NCBI GenBank assembly: GCA_951213105.1
Contig: OX578134.1
Span: 136,127,293 to 136,191,292, forward strand
DNA length: 64,000 bases
Direction: 5' to 3'
From: Amaurobius ferox
Lineage: Eukaryota > Arthropoda > Arachnida > Araneae > Amaurobiidae
A program made the translations under genes and the position numbers. A model generated the notes under the pieces. That model searched no databases. It was not told the origin of the DNA and saw nothing but the letters and a program-made list of their open reading frames with translations. How positions within the stretch are numbered: position 1 is the stretch's first letter; every line of letters begins with the position of its first letter. Of the stretch, positions 11,405 through 23,175 are shown one piece after another.

Positions 11405-12150
11405 ATAAACAGACGTTAGAAGTTAGAACAGATGTTAGACATTTTCTTAGTCGCAAGCGCAATGCTAGTAAAGCATTCCAACTATTCTAAATTTCAAACA
11501 ATTGGCGAAATACGCGCAGCAAATGCGATCGCCAAACAGGTTTCTGCGTTTGGCAACCCTTTCACTGTAGTGCACAGATCGTCTGTTTTGCCAGCTTTCT
11601 TCCCTATAACGAAATGGACTCATCCAAGGTCATCTGCCAACTCATGGGAGCCGGACTATAACAGATTTCGGAGAGAGGGAAAACAGTCTCCTTCTTCCGG
11701 GTAAAATGTGGAAAGAGCAACCACACTTGCAAATGAAAAAAAAGTTGTCTGTTAATTATAAGTTATATCACATGACACATGAAATAAATCATCAACAAAA
11801 GGAAACTACAAAAATGCAAAGAACTAATCTACATAGAAGTGAAAAGAAGAGCACGAGGATTTAAGAAACTTTATATGTAAATATTTACATGTTTCGAATC
11901 ATTCTGCTGTTCCTTTTCCTTCCTATTAGATTTGTGTTTAGGTTATTTTTTAAGTTTCTTTTGATAACAATTTTCTTTTTGTGTCAGATGATATAAATAT
12001 ATATTTACAGCTAACTTATTTCTTTTTCTGGTCACTCCTGAGTCTTTTTAATTTGAAGAATGTGAGTGCCCTTTACCTCAGAAACTAGTTTATATTGCTA
12101 TTAATTTCATATATGATGTACTTTTAAGATTTTACTCTAAGTAATTTTTA
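11405..12150. other. Spacer without recognised feature
   Basis: Somewhat higher GC at 11480-11700 with a 90-codon plus-strand frame (11432-11704) that matches nothing I know. The rest is AT-rich. Confidence 0.4.
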
Positions 12151-12159
12151 CAGAAGTTT

Positions 12160-12960
12160 TTTAAGTAAGCATTTGATGAGACCAGGATTCACGTAGACAG
12201 GTTTATATGTGGATTTATGATATCTAGCAGGCCAGACTATGGCACCAGACTGGAATACGCCACTGTATTGCAACCCTGACCAGAGAGGTCAGCAATGCTA
12301 TAAATAAGGGGGCTTCAAGTACAGGTTTGGTAGAGCCAGAGCTGTTACTGGGGGCTAAAGGAAAAACCATGGGGTTAGTTAAGAGGTTAATCAATAAGGA
12401 AGTTTTACCGCGTAGCCCTGAGGTCAACCAATGGTCGCGGAAGAGCCGTATGAGACCTCAGGCAAAAAGCGGTGTCAACCGACAGAAGGTTCGACAGATT
12501 CAGATATGAAAAATACATATCAGTAAGAGATGTAGTAATAGTTGGAGAATAATAGTTGCTAACAGTTAGAGTCGATATAGACATGCATAAAGTTCTACAG
12601 AGATATCAGTAATAAATGAGAATATAGTTGGAGAGTGCGGATGCAGATATGCATAAAAGTCGGCGCAGGTGCATAAAGAGATGCATCAAGTTACTCATAC
12701 AGTGCAGTGATGATGCGGTGGTTCAATAAGTAATGATCCACAAATGTCTAACGACAACAAGAAAGTGTCCTCAATAGCATATATAAAAATGTCATAGGCA
12801 GTTTAGGAATTTTTGTATGCCTAGTCTCACATGTCTTATCTCCGCCATAAATATGTAGGTATATTTGTTGTAATCTAATTCTGATTATAAGGTGCTTAAT
12901 AAATATGTATTTTAAAGTTAAATTGGGTAAAGTTAATTGTGTGGTATTGAAGAATGCGAA
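12160..12960 (+). mobile_element. Possible solo LTR, copy 1
   Basis: A GC-richer block with a TATA-like GCTATAAATAAGGGGG at 12299, preceded by GCATTTGATGAGACC. About 600 bp downstream are AATAAA and TTTTAAAGTTAAATTGGG. The block at 24827-25730 repeats this order: CATTTGATGAGAC, GCTATAAATTTAGGGG, then AATAAA and TTTAAGTTTAAATTGG. Such a layout (promoter, then polyadenylation signal) fits a retrotransposon LTR. No internal gag-pol region lies next to it. The LTR reading is inference and the borders are approximate. Confidence 0.3.
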
Positions 12961-12961
12961 T

Positions 12962-13058
12962 GCTCCGGAATAAAATATATTAACATAATAACAAAATACT
13001 TTAACATATGTTCCTGGAATAAAATATATTAACATAATATAATTTAACATTAACATAT
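12962..13058 (+). repeat. ~50-bp tandem repeat, with inverted copy downstream
   Basis: Two units of CGGAATAAAATATATTAACATAAT-like sequence start at 12965 and 13011. A third unit forms the left arm of the palindrome at 13059-13144. Words shared are CCTGGAATAAAATATATTAA and CATTAACATATGTT. Confidence 0.75.
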
Positions 13059-13144
13059 GTTCCTGGAATAAAATATATTAATATAATATAATTTAATATT
13101 AACATAATAAATTATATTATGTTAATATATTTTATTCCAGGAAC
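13059..13144. repeat. 36-bp inverted repeat, 14-nt spacer
   Basis: Arms 13059-13094 and 13109-13144 are reverse complements except for one base. Both begin GTTCCTGGAATAAAATATAT on their own strand. The spacer is 14 nt. The cruciform-forming unit is the last repeat of the tandem array just upstream, copied in inverse orientation. It could be a tiny foldback element. Confidence 0.85.
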
Positions 13145-14500
13145 TCGTGCTAAAGACAATAATGGTTGGTTTTAATGTGACACAATGCAATGTTTACGAC
13201 TATATGATATTACAGCTATATTCAAAATGTTCAATTAAAAGTATGCTTTGCATTATTCTTCATATTCCATTTCACAATATTGATTCAAAATACATCGGTT
13301 TGATTGTTCTTGGGACTGTATGTTGAGTTAGAAGAGGTCTGATGGCAATAAAATGTCTGGGTTTTGTTGGAGGATCCATAACAACTATGTTTCGTTAGGA
13401 AGTTGTATATAAATTCATGATATTCATCAGGGTAGGTGCGTAGCTTGCGTGTGTACAGGATTTTAGAAATACAATGTCTGTAATTAGGTTTGTGGGATGG
13501 AGTTTTTCAGATGACTGTGATGCTGGAATATTCTAAACTGTGTTAATATGTATGATGTGTCTGAAAATAGTAAGAAATAAATTGTAAGATATGATTGGAA
13601 TAATTTACAGAAAATCTATATACCATGCTAGTGGTGACAATGCGGCTGGTTAAAACGGCGTCAGTTTATAGCAGCTCACAATACGAGTACATATTTATGG
13701 CGTACAAGAAAAAGCATGTTTAGCCAAAGTTAATTACATGAGCAAAAATACAATTGCAAAAAATGACATAAACCAAACTTCAGAGCAGTTATAAAGGTAT
13801 GTAATGCAAAATTGCATTCACTGTGCAGAAAAGTGCATTGGAAAAAGAGTCGAAGGATAGAATAGTAGGTTTTCAACTCAAATAACAGGGGAAGATTTTA
13901 GGCAACCACAAAGGAATAATAGGAAGGAACACAACTAAGGGACACATGTACTTAATGGTAATTTTCGGAAGAGAACAGTTCAATCTAACTATGGGACTGT
14001 GACGTGCAGAGAGAAAATTAGTTGATAAATTTTACTTGCGTAAACGTAATTCAGGTGTTTCTATGAGTTGTTTACGATTGAAGACGTCCAGTTTCTGTGC
14101 TTCAAGCAAACGTGAAGTACAAAACATGTTATTTAAACAATAATAATGTGTAACAAAGACGTAATATTTCGTTCATGATACTTGCACTTCTCACTGTACT
14201 GTAAGTAACTTCTCGCTTCCACAACCACTGATTGATGGATCGGTTCTAATGTTATTATAGAAATAATTATGGTGTTTACTTCATTTAAGTGAACAATTAT
14301 TGATTAGCAGTAATTTAATAAATGAAGTATTTTAAATACCTTTTGACTTTTTTATATTAGCATGAAGTATAGATGCTTTCTCCTTTTCAGGTTCTGTTCC
14401 AGTAGAACTTTCTGGTGGATGGTGTGATAACAATTAACCAAAATGGTGTAGATTACAAAATATTTCACCACAATAAATTTATGAACCTAGTTGTATGACT
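13145..14500. other. Long spacer without recognised feature
   Basis: AT-rich. I checked for SINE heads, TIRs and conserved protein motifs and found none that I could support. Confidence 0.4.
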
Positions 14501-14522
14501 GTTTATAATGTTAATATCCAGT

Positions 14523-14637
14523 TAAAGAAGCAAAATACTTAATAATGGCCAATTTCAAAATTATCGAAATGATTGCACCACTTTTGGTCGTACGTGCACG
14601 TAACCACGGCGGATTCGGCAGCGGTCGCCAGAAATGA
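14523..14637 (+). CDS. Possible terminal exon or micro-ORF
   Basis: A short open stretch ending at TGA 14635-14637. From the ATG at 14545 it encodes 30 residues whose second half reads APLLVVRARNHGGFGSGRQK. That half uses GC-ending codons (GTC, AAC, CAC, GGC, TTC, AGC, CGC) unlike the surrounding DNA. A splice acceptor-like AATATCCAG lies at 14514-14522, directly before the frame, and AATAAA follows at 14669, 32 bp after the stop. That is the layout of a last exon, but no upstream exon or family match is known to me. Chance or a decayed repeat remains possible. Confidence 0.2.
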
Positions 14638-14679
14638 CACAAATTCAAAGCAATACAGAATGCGATAAAAATAAATATT

Positions 14680-17600
14680 TTTTTATGTACATAAAACATT
14701 TTATTAGAAAAATATTACAAAACAAATAAGTACTTTACTTATTTTGTTTCACGCAGTTAAATAAAAGCATTTTGAGAAGTATTTTTAATGTTTTTAGATA
14801 TATTTTAACACTGCAATATGTCGTAAGCTGAGAAGATCACATGTCCAGGAATACCTGCAACCAGATATTTAATAAATTGAAATTTTGGTTATTTGAAGCT
14901 TAAATTTTATTAACATAATTCTGATTGTCATGGTGAAAGAAACTAAAAATGTCAAAGATTATATTAGGAAATTCTAAGATGAGTCAGACCATTTGCGTGA
15001 TCAGTTGCATTAGTTTCCATCTTTTAAGCAATTTATTTTTGCAACTAATATTCATAATTTACTGTTTCGATAAATGTAGCACGCTCAGAAATTTCGTGTC
15101 ATGAGTTAAAAGCAAGTAAGTGCTTCTAAATTTAGGATGCTCAAAAATGTAATCAACTTGACTTAGAAGCTTTTAAAACTTAAGAGTTTCAGGTATATAG
15201 TAAATTTATGAAAAGGAAGGTGTCCATTAAAACTTTACAGTGCAATCTATTCGTTGTCGGTATTGTTTGTTTTAAGATGAAAAATAAAGAAATCGTAGCT
15301 TTTCTTCTGCTCAATGTGAATAAAATACTCTGAAATATTTTGCATTAAATTATAATATATTTTACAGACATCATATGATATTGCCATTCTATCATATTTC
15401 CGTATGGAAACATAAAATCATGAGTACGCCATGTTTGTACCCATCCTCCCATTATTATGCAAGTTCACTCCGATATAGATATATCCCTTCAAATTTTCGT
15501 CCTGCCCTGATTTTAAGATATTTCGTGCGTCAAAGAATAGAATATTTTTAATCCTCGAAAATTTCATCACTTCATATTTTGTATCCATGGGTTTATATCT
15601 ATTTATTATATCTATTTATTAATTCCATCTATTTTTATTTCATCTCATGGGTCAAAATAATAGCTTGAGTATCAATATAAAACAATATAGAACGATTTTC
15701 GAAATATGGATTTCTAAATATATCAAAACATACGGAGATTCTTGAAAGTAGAGAATATACCACATTCTTGCTCTTATAAAATTGAGGACACGAATCTTTG
15801 TTTTCAAGAATTCAACTATATTTCCTTCCATTTGTAGTCCTACATTTTGTAACCAATTAATGTTTTATATTCAGACTTTCTTTATACATACACATTATAA
15901 ACATCACCTAAGAGACAATGTGGGTGTCCATAGCTAAGAAGATACTTGGACTTCTGAATTTCAAGACTAGTTCTCTATTTCTTGAGCTAACTAAACCTGG
16001 GAGGGGGATCACAACATAAAATTTGAAACGTCATCAAACATTCTATAATAAATTCACATTTTTAGATTACAAGTGAAGAAGAAATATTTGCCTTAAAGAT
16101 AAGCCGCTCATAGACTGACTGGGTGAAATTTGAATGTCAAGTGCCAAAAATTTAGACAGACTTATTCTCAAATAAAGCGAAAGATAACAAAGAAATAAAA
16201 GAATAATATTAGATACTAATACGGAAATTTGAGTAAACAAACTTTTATTAGATAGTAAAGTATCGCAAATATAGTTGGATCCAGATATCTTTATCATATT
16301 CAAGGGATTTGATCTCTCCGTCATTCTTGGACTTATTTATTGGTTTGTATAATCTTCTTCCAAGAAGTAATAGATGATATGATTAAGGAACACAGAACTC
16401 TTTAAAATAAGAGTCCCTAGTTATAAAAGCACTGTTCAATGCACATTTATAATGGCAATATCCACTCTTTGCGGAGGAGTGGAAAAGCACTCATGAACGA
16501 AAATAATTATGTCTTTCATGAAAGTTACACAGAAAATTATTTGTAAGAATTAGAGACACAGAGAAACAGGATATGTAGACTCACAAATAATTATGGATCG
16601 AAATTGCTTGTAGGAGTTAGCTGGTGTCTTATCATTCTTTTCCATGTTTCGAGGCCTTTAGGTATCAAATGACAGTTCAAGTGAATTTCTGTTGTCTAGC
16701 GATGGAAACTTCAGAGTGCCAGCTTGAAAGTCGATGAATCGAGTCGAACACTGGATGGTTGACTTTTCCCGGACAATCGTGTTCTGTTTTATTACAACTA
16801 AGTCCCTGAGTGGTGAATAATATTTCATTTACACGTATCGCACTTATATTGTCCAGAAATTACTTTCGTAGTACGTTCTCAAACTATTATATAGATACGG
16901 TATTTTCTTCCTGAAAAATTTCAAATCAAGCCTGTAAATCAAAAGACAGCAATCTGATATGTTTTTGAAAATGTATCCTGCTACAGAGGGGGAGTTGGTT
17001 ACCTTAATTTTACATTTTTCTTTCATTTTTTGAGTTTCAAAAACTATTATGAAATTTTCTACAAATCTTGATGTTTTAAGCTATACATATGAAGATCAAA
17101 TTGATTGCAAAATGATTCACACCTCTCAGACACTTATGGGTATTGATGAAATATCGAGAATGTGTGGCTATCGAATAACAAAACGTTTATTTTGAAAAAA
17201 AAATAATTTGATCCTAGTTAGACATTTTCAGAACCCTCCATCGTTATTAAAGCTACCTACAGAGGTAATTTCATGCCCCCTCCCCACTCCCAAAGTTTTT
17301 TCCAATAACATTACATTAATAATAAATCCGCCAGTGAGAAAGCTGAGGGATCTGAAATGATGGATTTTATCAGTGATCTTATTTACAAAATAATAAAATA
17401 AAAATAAAAACGGGATTCTCATGTCTCTTGATTCCGTGACAGTTCAGTAAGCTTGATGTGATTTTCTTACGAGTATTGATATTTCTATGGATCAAGGAAT
17501 AAGTGTTACCTTAGTTACCATTCTGAAAAAAATAATACAGTTTTGTTAAATGACTTTAAAAAACTATACCTTATGTAATAAAATGTGCAGATATAACAGT

Positions 17601-18700
17601 CAATTCATGAAAGTTTAGAAAAATATTCATGCATGTGCTGTTATTGATGAGAAAGGTTATTATTTCATTAAAATGAATTACACTGAGGAAAACATAATTT
17701 GAAAAGTAGATAATTTCATACAAAATACTTCTCCAAAATAAATAAAAGATTTAGATTGATAAATTTAGTATAAAACATTTATATTTATAATAACAAAATG
17801 TATAAAGAAAAATGCTTTTATTTACTTATGTCTATACTTACTATTTACTTATGTAAATACTTATTTTTATGGCAGATATACAAATGAATATAGTTTGAGC
17901 GACAGCGCATGAGTGTAGGTCACACAAGTTCTCTGAAACGTCCACTCGCTGTGTCGAGTAAGAAAGATTCTCAATTTGTCACTGTATTCCGTACTTTTAC
18001 TGTAAATGTAAAATCAGTAAGTAATAATAATGCTTAGATGACATACTATCCGCCACTACAAACAATTGACAAAGCTTCAGGTTGGCCGTATAGTTGGACT
18101 ATAAAGTGTGGTCCAGTAGTTCCGAGTACAGTAAGGTATCCGTGCGCGTTGTTGTACTATGCATCTAGTTCGGTTGTAATATGATATGTTTATTGTGGGT
18201 TTTGTGAGTACAAAAGGTTAACGTATTCATTACTAGTGATAAAAAAAATTGTATTATCTGTATAATTTCTGGTGTGCGTTGCAATTGCCAGAAGTACTGT
18301 CAAGTTTGTCATGCCTGCTGAGAAGCTGTGTATTTGAGTTAATTAATGTAAGGTTTGGCTTCTAAAGCCGTCTGTGGATAAATCTATGATCGTTAGGAGT
18401 TTGATTTACTGTATTCTAAGATAGAGCTTGAATTAGGTCACTTTGGATGCAAGATTTATCATAGGTGAAGGTCTGAACTTTACAAGGTAAAAGTACTAGT
18501 TTTGCATATTTATTTAAGTCATCAGCATAAAATAGCCGAGGGCTTTTTCATTTTTGATTATTCAATAGTCGTCTGCTAATGTATTGAAATGCTGAAGACT
18601 CCTCTTCCAAACAAATTGTTTATTTAAGTTTTGTATGTATTACAGTTTCGATTATTATAAATTTAATGTTTACGTAGTTTATAGAATATACTTCAAAGGG
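14680..18700. other. 4-kb stretch without recognised feature
   Basis: AT-rich, with only short frames lacking motifs. A slightly GC-richer patch at 18080-18180 has a TATA-like ACTATAAAGTG, but nothing downstream supports a gene. Confidence 0.4.
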
Positions 18701-18715
18701 AAGATCGTGAAATTT

Positions 18716-18790
18716 TGTCCCGGTAGCTCAATTCTAAAGTATTGGTTAGTTAGTTCGAAAATATGCAGTTCGAACCCCGGCAGGGAATTT
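18716..18790 (+). ncRNA. tRNA-like SINE head or tRNA pseudogene
   Basis: A-box-like GGTAGCTCAATTCTAAAG and a B-box-like GTTCGAACCCCGG are spaced about 50 nt apart, as in tRNAs and tRNA-derived SINEs. The acceptor arms do not pair well (GTCCCGG against CAGGGAA), so a functional tRNA is unlikely. A T-run follows directly. Confidence 0.4.
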
Positions 18791-19227
18791 TTTTTACATA
18801 TGGCCAAGCATGATTTCGGCGCCCATACCCACCATATACGCTTACCTAATTTAATCTATACCTATATGTTGAATACTAGCCAATAAAAGACAATAAATTA
18901 GGATTACGCAAAAAATATCTAACATTCTATTTCAGTATTCTCAGTATTTTATCTACAAATTCTGTTTATTTATATAAATTTTCTATGCAACTACACCTGT
19001 TAAGTCCTCAAAATGTCATTATCAAAAATTTTAATACTTCTATTTAAAAAAACAATTAACACAGAAAAAAAGATTCTATAAACATAATGATTTCGTTCTT
19101 AGATTATACAAAACAAGTAAGAATTATTTTTCAAATATCACGTTACATTATTTTAATCAATTTTAACACCCACGACTTTCAGTTCAAATAATTAAACTCA
19201 TTATTATGAAATTTATTCTTTCAAGTC

Positions 19228-19502
19228 AGACCGCCCGACCTACTCGAAAATGTAAGGTATCTATTTGGACGACCGGGACAGTTCCACACAAATAAGACCG
19301 GAACCTAGTGGAGGTGATATCAACAGGAACAGTACCCTCCTTCCCCTGCTACCAACCAGTAGGAAGTACTACTTTCGAAGCTGCAGATTTAAATTGCTCC
19401 TATTCCGGATAAACACGAGATATTTTGTGTAGAGCTGGGTATGGAAGACGGGTGATCCGAATTCAATCCCTGTGATTTAACCACTGGGCTATCACAACCA
19501 TT
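19228..19502 (-). mobile_element. tRNA-derived SINE
   Basis: On the minus strand the element starts with a tRNA-like head. An A-box region GATAGCCCAGTGGTTAAAT (about 19476-19494) is followed by a degenerate B box reading GGGATTGAATTCGGATC. The body contains, on the plus strand, ACAGTACCCTCCTTCCCC, GGAACCTAGTGG and GACCGCCCGACCTACTCGAA. The same body occurs at 42499-42658, 48156-48402 and 58350-58583. RNA polymerase III would transcribe it and a LINE would mobilise it. No clean target duplication was found. Confidence 0.7.
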
Positions 19503-19734
19503 AATCTTCTATTCCTTATTAACAGTACAACAGCAAAAATATCACATGTCAGTTTTAAATTAATAATATTGCTTTTGCCGCTCCTCTGTAACGGTGCCTT
19601 GCGCATTGAGCCGGTCTTACTGTAAAAAAAAAAAGAAAGACAAGTCGTCATTCAGATTATGGCAGTTGTACACCAATATTACTTCAGAGGGATGGAATTA
19701 TAGAGTCCATTTTAACGACAAGTAGGTGGAATAT

Positions 19735-19810
19735 TGCCTCAGTAGCTTAGTGATCATCCTTTGACCAGTTCGAAGATCAGTAGTTCAATCCTCTACTGGC
19801 GCAGTGATTC
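19735..19810 (+). ncRNA. tRNA-like SINE head
   Basis: A-box-like CAGTAGCTTAGTGATC and B-box-like GTAGTTCAATCC, with a T-arm in which AGTAG pairs with CTACT. The rest of a cloverleaf is poor. It is probably a diverged SINE head or tRNA pseudogene. The stretches either side (19503-19734 and 19811-20507) hold nothing else that I recognise. Confidence 0.35.
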
Positions 19811-20507
19811 TTTAACAAGTTTTACTAATTATTAATATCTGATTGAAAATAAAGAGGAATATTCATTAAAGGATGATGCAGTGAAGATTAATTTACAGCT
19901 CAAGTCAATTTATCATTTCCAGTGTTAATTGAACTACAAGTTTTGTTACTTTGGAATTTGTAGATTGTTTAATGCTTCGAACAAAGAAAAGTGCTTTGGT
20001 AGGGAGTCAAGAATGCTTCAGCTGGTTTAAATAAAATTTCTTGTACGTCCGGTAATTTGAAATTACTCTGGATGACTGCAGTTCGGAAAAAAACTCATTT
20101 ATTTCTCGAATAGCTGAAATATTTTTACTCCTGCACTTTTGCGTGATAGTTAAGCATAGAATGTATTTTACAACAGACTCGCAGTATTTTCGCTTTTTAT
20201 TTTTCATACTCTCAGTACGTATAAAAATGCTTTGTTTTGAAATTATCTCGACATAAGTTTGAATTCTGTTTTATATAACATGCTTTGTTTGAGATTGATA
20301 TGAACATATAATTTGGAAGACCGGAATGAAATTTTCTTCGATTTAATGTAAATGGTATTTTAAAATGGAGTACAAATAATAAATAAACAATAAAATTAAT
20401 TTATTAAATTCTATTTTTAAAAAGTTAAATAAAATAGAAAATTTTTTAACTACATTTGAAATTAAAATTTAATAAATGTTAAAATATACATTTAGATTTG
20501 GATCCAA

Positions 20508-20625
20508 GCCAACGGCTCTACCGTGCTGAAAACACCGGTTCCCGTTAGATCACCGAAGTTAAGCAGCATCGGGCGCGGATAGTACTTGGGTGGGTGACCA
20601 CCTGGGAACACTGTGTGCTGTTGAC
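20508..20625 (+). rRNA. 5S rRNA-like sequence
   Basis: 118 nt, starting GCCAACGGCTCTACC and containing GATCACCGAAGTTAAGCAGC, ATCGGGCGCGG and TAGTACTTGGGTGGGTGACC, then CCTGGGAACAC. These are the hallmark segments of eukaryotic 5S rRNA, including the internal A-box, intermediate element and C-box. The 5' GCCAAC and 3' GTTGAC ends nearly pair, as helix I should. There is no T-run terminator at the 3' end. A tRNA-Ser-like sequence starts about 10 nt later. It is therefore either a dispersed 5S pseudogene or, as I favour, the head of a composite SINE (20508-20890). Confidence 0.85.
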
Positions 20626-20635
20626 TCATTTAAGT

Positions 20636-20715
20636 CGACGTGGTGGCCGAGCAGTCAAGGCAAGCGTTTCCAGGGATCGATCGGCCGCCACGTTGTGGGT
20701 TCGAATCCTACGTAA
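20636..20715 (+). ncRNA. tRNA-Ser-like segment of composite SINE
   Basis: GACGTGGTGGCCGAGCAGTC and AAGGCAAGCG resemble the 5' half of animal tRNA-Ser with its A box. GTGGGTTCGAATCCTACG is a T arm with a perfect B box and pairable stem. The expected 3' acceptor strand is missing, and the anticodon arm is not convincing, so this is not a functional tRNA. Confidence 0.6.
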
Positions 20716-21136
20716 GACATGGATGTTGTGTGTTTTGGGCGCAGTGTGTTCCGCGCCCCTCTCGTGTGCCTTGGGCAACGTCCTAGGACGACAAAATGGT
20801 TCACGATTTCGGCCGTACATAGGGCAAACGACGTAAGTCGACATAGAATCTAGTGCTAGAGTCTAGTGCTTGGCCATTGGGGAAAAAAATTGATCCATTT
20901 TAAAGAGAGGTGAAAGGGATGTGCATTATGGATTCTTGGCATTTGGGAGGAAACTTCCGGAGATGTTTTTCTAGATGTGTTGAATATTTTTTTTCTACCT
21001 TGCGGAGGGCGGTTTCTTTTTAATTCATTTTTAATTTCTTGTTTTGAGGATAGCGTGCTTGGGGAATTGAGTAGTAACTGGAGTTTATTTACGACCTGGA
21101 CATAGCCGAGTAGTTCGTTCTAGTATTACATAAGAT

Positions 21137-21270
21137 GTGGAAGAGTGGTTTAATTATGGCAATGATTTGGACCTCGAAATGCTGTCTGACGACAACTGTG
21201 GTCATCGAGAATATCCCCGAGAGAACTTCAAGATGACTCTGAAAATTCAGATGACGCAGATTCACCATGA
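21137..21270 (+). pseudogene. Acidic transposase-like N-terminal fragment
   Basis: A plus-strand frame reads DVEEWFNYGNDLDLEMLSDD and continues to a stop near 21280. After one frameshift (near 21225) it reads DDSENSDDADSP to a stop. Acidic serine-rich starts of this kind are typical of piggyBac-type transposases, but no catalytic region follows, because a Helitron begins 500 bp later. The family assignment is weak. Confidence 0.2.
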
Positions 21271-21788
21271 GACTGAATGAGTTTCACATACTGATGGTAT
21301 GAATGGCTTAGAAGTGATTTTTCGTTATGTTAAACATAAATCAATCTCCACTTCAACAGGTTTAAATTTAATAAAAAAATGACGAAATTTTGCAAAATAA
21401 AAAATAAATAAAATACAATTCAAGATTGGAAAAAATATAACCGAATAATTTAAGGAAATTAAATATAATTGATATTTTATTATAGACTACTAAATGTGTA
21501 TTATTTATATTTAGCTTTCTTATTAATCTGCTAAATATAAAATTTATATTCTTCTGAATATAATTGTAATTTATATACGTAGTAATTTATTTAAATAATT
21601 TCATAATGCACAATTTTTATTAGCGTATCTAAGAGAGGTTAGAAATGCAGTGGATTTAACATTTTTCTTAATCACCCACGTTTCACCGGATGCTCTCTTA
21701 ACCAGATTATTCTCAGTCCCAATTAAGCCAGTTAAAGGGGTTTCTATAGTAATTAAGTATATAAAGTCTATATAAATAAAATTGAAAA

Positions 21789-21826
<38 letters not shown>

Positions 21827-22794
21827 CCATCATCACGGGAGAACGGCTGAACCGAATTTGATGAAATTTTGTGGGTAGCCTAGAAATAGCCCCACTTAAA
21901 ATTTAGTCTATGTTTGAAATTTCTACGACCAGTGGTTCTCGAGATATTAGCAAAAAACGAAACTTTCGTTTATCTCATCATCACGAGAGAACGACTGAAC
22001 CGAATTTAATGAAATTTTGTAGGTGGCCTTGAAATAGCCCCCCATAAATTTTGCTCAAGTTTCGAGTTTCTAAGGCCAGGGGTTGTCGAGATATTAATGA
22101 AAAACGGAACTTTTTTTATAGGAGTTCTACTCTCCAACTCCGTGGTTTATCCAAACGCAAAGGATGAAAATCGTTTGTTTAAAACGTCAAAGGGAATTAA
22201 AACTTTATTTTTGAGTTTGATGCAGGATTTTTGCATTAAATAGTCACTATCTGAAAGCATGAATTGTTTGAAACATGAATTTAAATGGAAAAATCTACCT
22301 CCATGTTTTGTATTTCACAAGTTTTTACTCAACGATTAGAAGTATAAAGATATTAAAATGGTTATTTAATTTCGCATTTTATGAGGAAGATTCTATCTTA
22401 TATCGTGTTGCTCGGCCAAGGAATGAAATTAAATATGTTTGCTAATGATTATTATTATTTTTTCGATTTGAATATTAAATAAATGGGTATTAAAATATAT
22501 CTTATAAGTGAACGGTTTGATTTTTTTTAATTATATTAATTGCGAACTGCATACACCACTTTCATTTATTTTAGCAAAGATGTTTTAAGCTTATATATTG
22601 TGCTTAGCTAATAAACTCATATTTTGTTTACCCAATAAATTCATTTATCCAATTGTTTAAACAGAAAAAGAGTAGAATGGGTATATCTTCTAACAATATT
22701 TTAGTGTTTCAATTTAGTATATACAAACTGGATCACGATATTTTATTCAGATCTGCGAATTTAGAGCTACGAATTTGGCTGGATATCGTTAACT

Positions 22795-23175
22795 TGGCAA
22801 ATTACATAAAAGTTACCAAAATGATTGAAATGTCCCCAAATTGATAAAAATGACGTAAATCAATGAAATTTATTTTGTTTTGTTAAAAGAAAGTACTGAA
22901 ATGGTGTTTCGTTAGCATTTGCCTGTCAGTCCAACCGCCCTACTTAGTAACACATTTAGCAAATTTTTAAAATGTCACCAAATTGATAAAAATATTTATA
23001 AATCCATAAACATATTTTGAAATTGATAAATTGCCCTAAATAAACGAAATTGTGTTTTTTTAGGTGATAATATTTTGATGATGGTTCGTCAATTTATCGC
23101 CAAGTGGGACTGTCAGTTCTACAGTCCCACTTGGCGATAAATTTGGCGATTTTTTAAAATGTCGCCAAACTTTCA
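22795..23175. repeat. TTGGCGA/TCGCCAA cluster in Helitron 2
   Basis: Counterpart of 7170-7560 on the other strand: AACTTGGCAAATTACATAAA, TGTCACCAAATTGATAAAAA, ATTTGGCGATTTTTTAAAAT and GTCGCCAAAC. It contains the hairpin at 23091-23143. Confidence 0.7.
23091..23143. repeat. Perfect 23-bp hairpin, 7-nt loop
   Basis: Arms 23091-23113 and 23121-23143 are exact reverse complements (core CGCCAAGTGGGACTGT) around the loop CAGTTCT. In copy 1 the same place (7201-7255) has three mismatches clustered in one arm. RNA from either strand would fold strongly. Confidence 0.95.

Larger units (their letters stand above)
20508..20890 (+). mobile_element. Composite 5S/tRNA SINE candidate
   Basis: A 5S-like segment, a tRNA-Ser-like segment, and a ~165-bp body with TGTGCCTTGGGCAACG (about 20766-20781) end in GGGGAAAAAAA. 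Flanks resemble an imperfect duplication: TTTGGATCCA before 20508 and ATTGATCCA after the A-run. Chimeric 5S/tRNA SINE heads are known elsewhere (AmnSINE1-type in vertebrates). Whether this is a mobile family here is inference from one copy. Confidence 0.45.

Noticed and set aside
18716..18790. Functional tRNA gene
   Set aside because: A and B boxes are present, but acceptor and T stems do not pair properly.
20594..20844. Overlapping 70-80-codon frames on both strands
   Set aside because: They translate the 5S/tRNA composite SINE.
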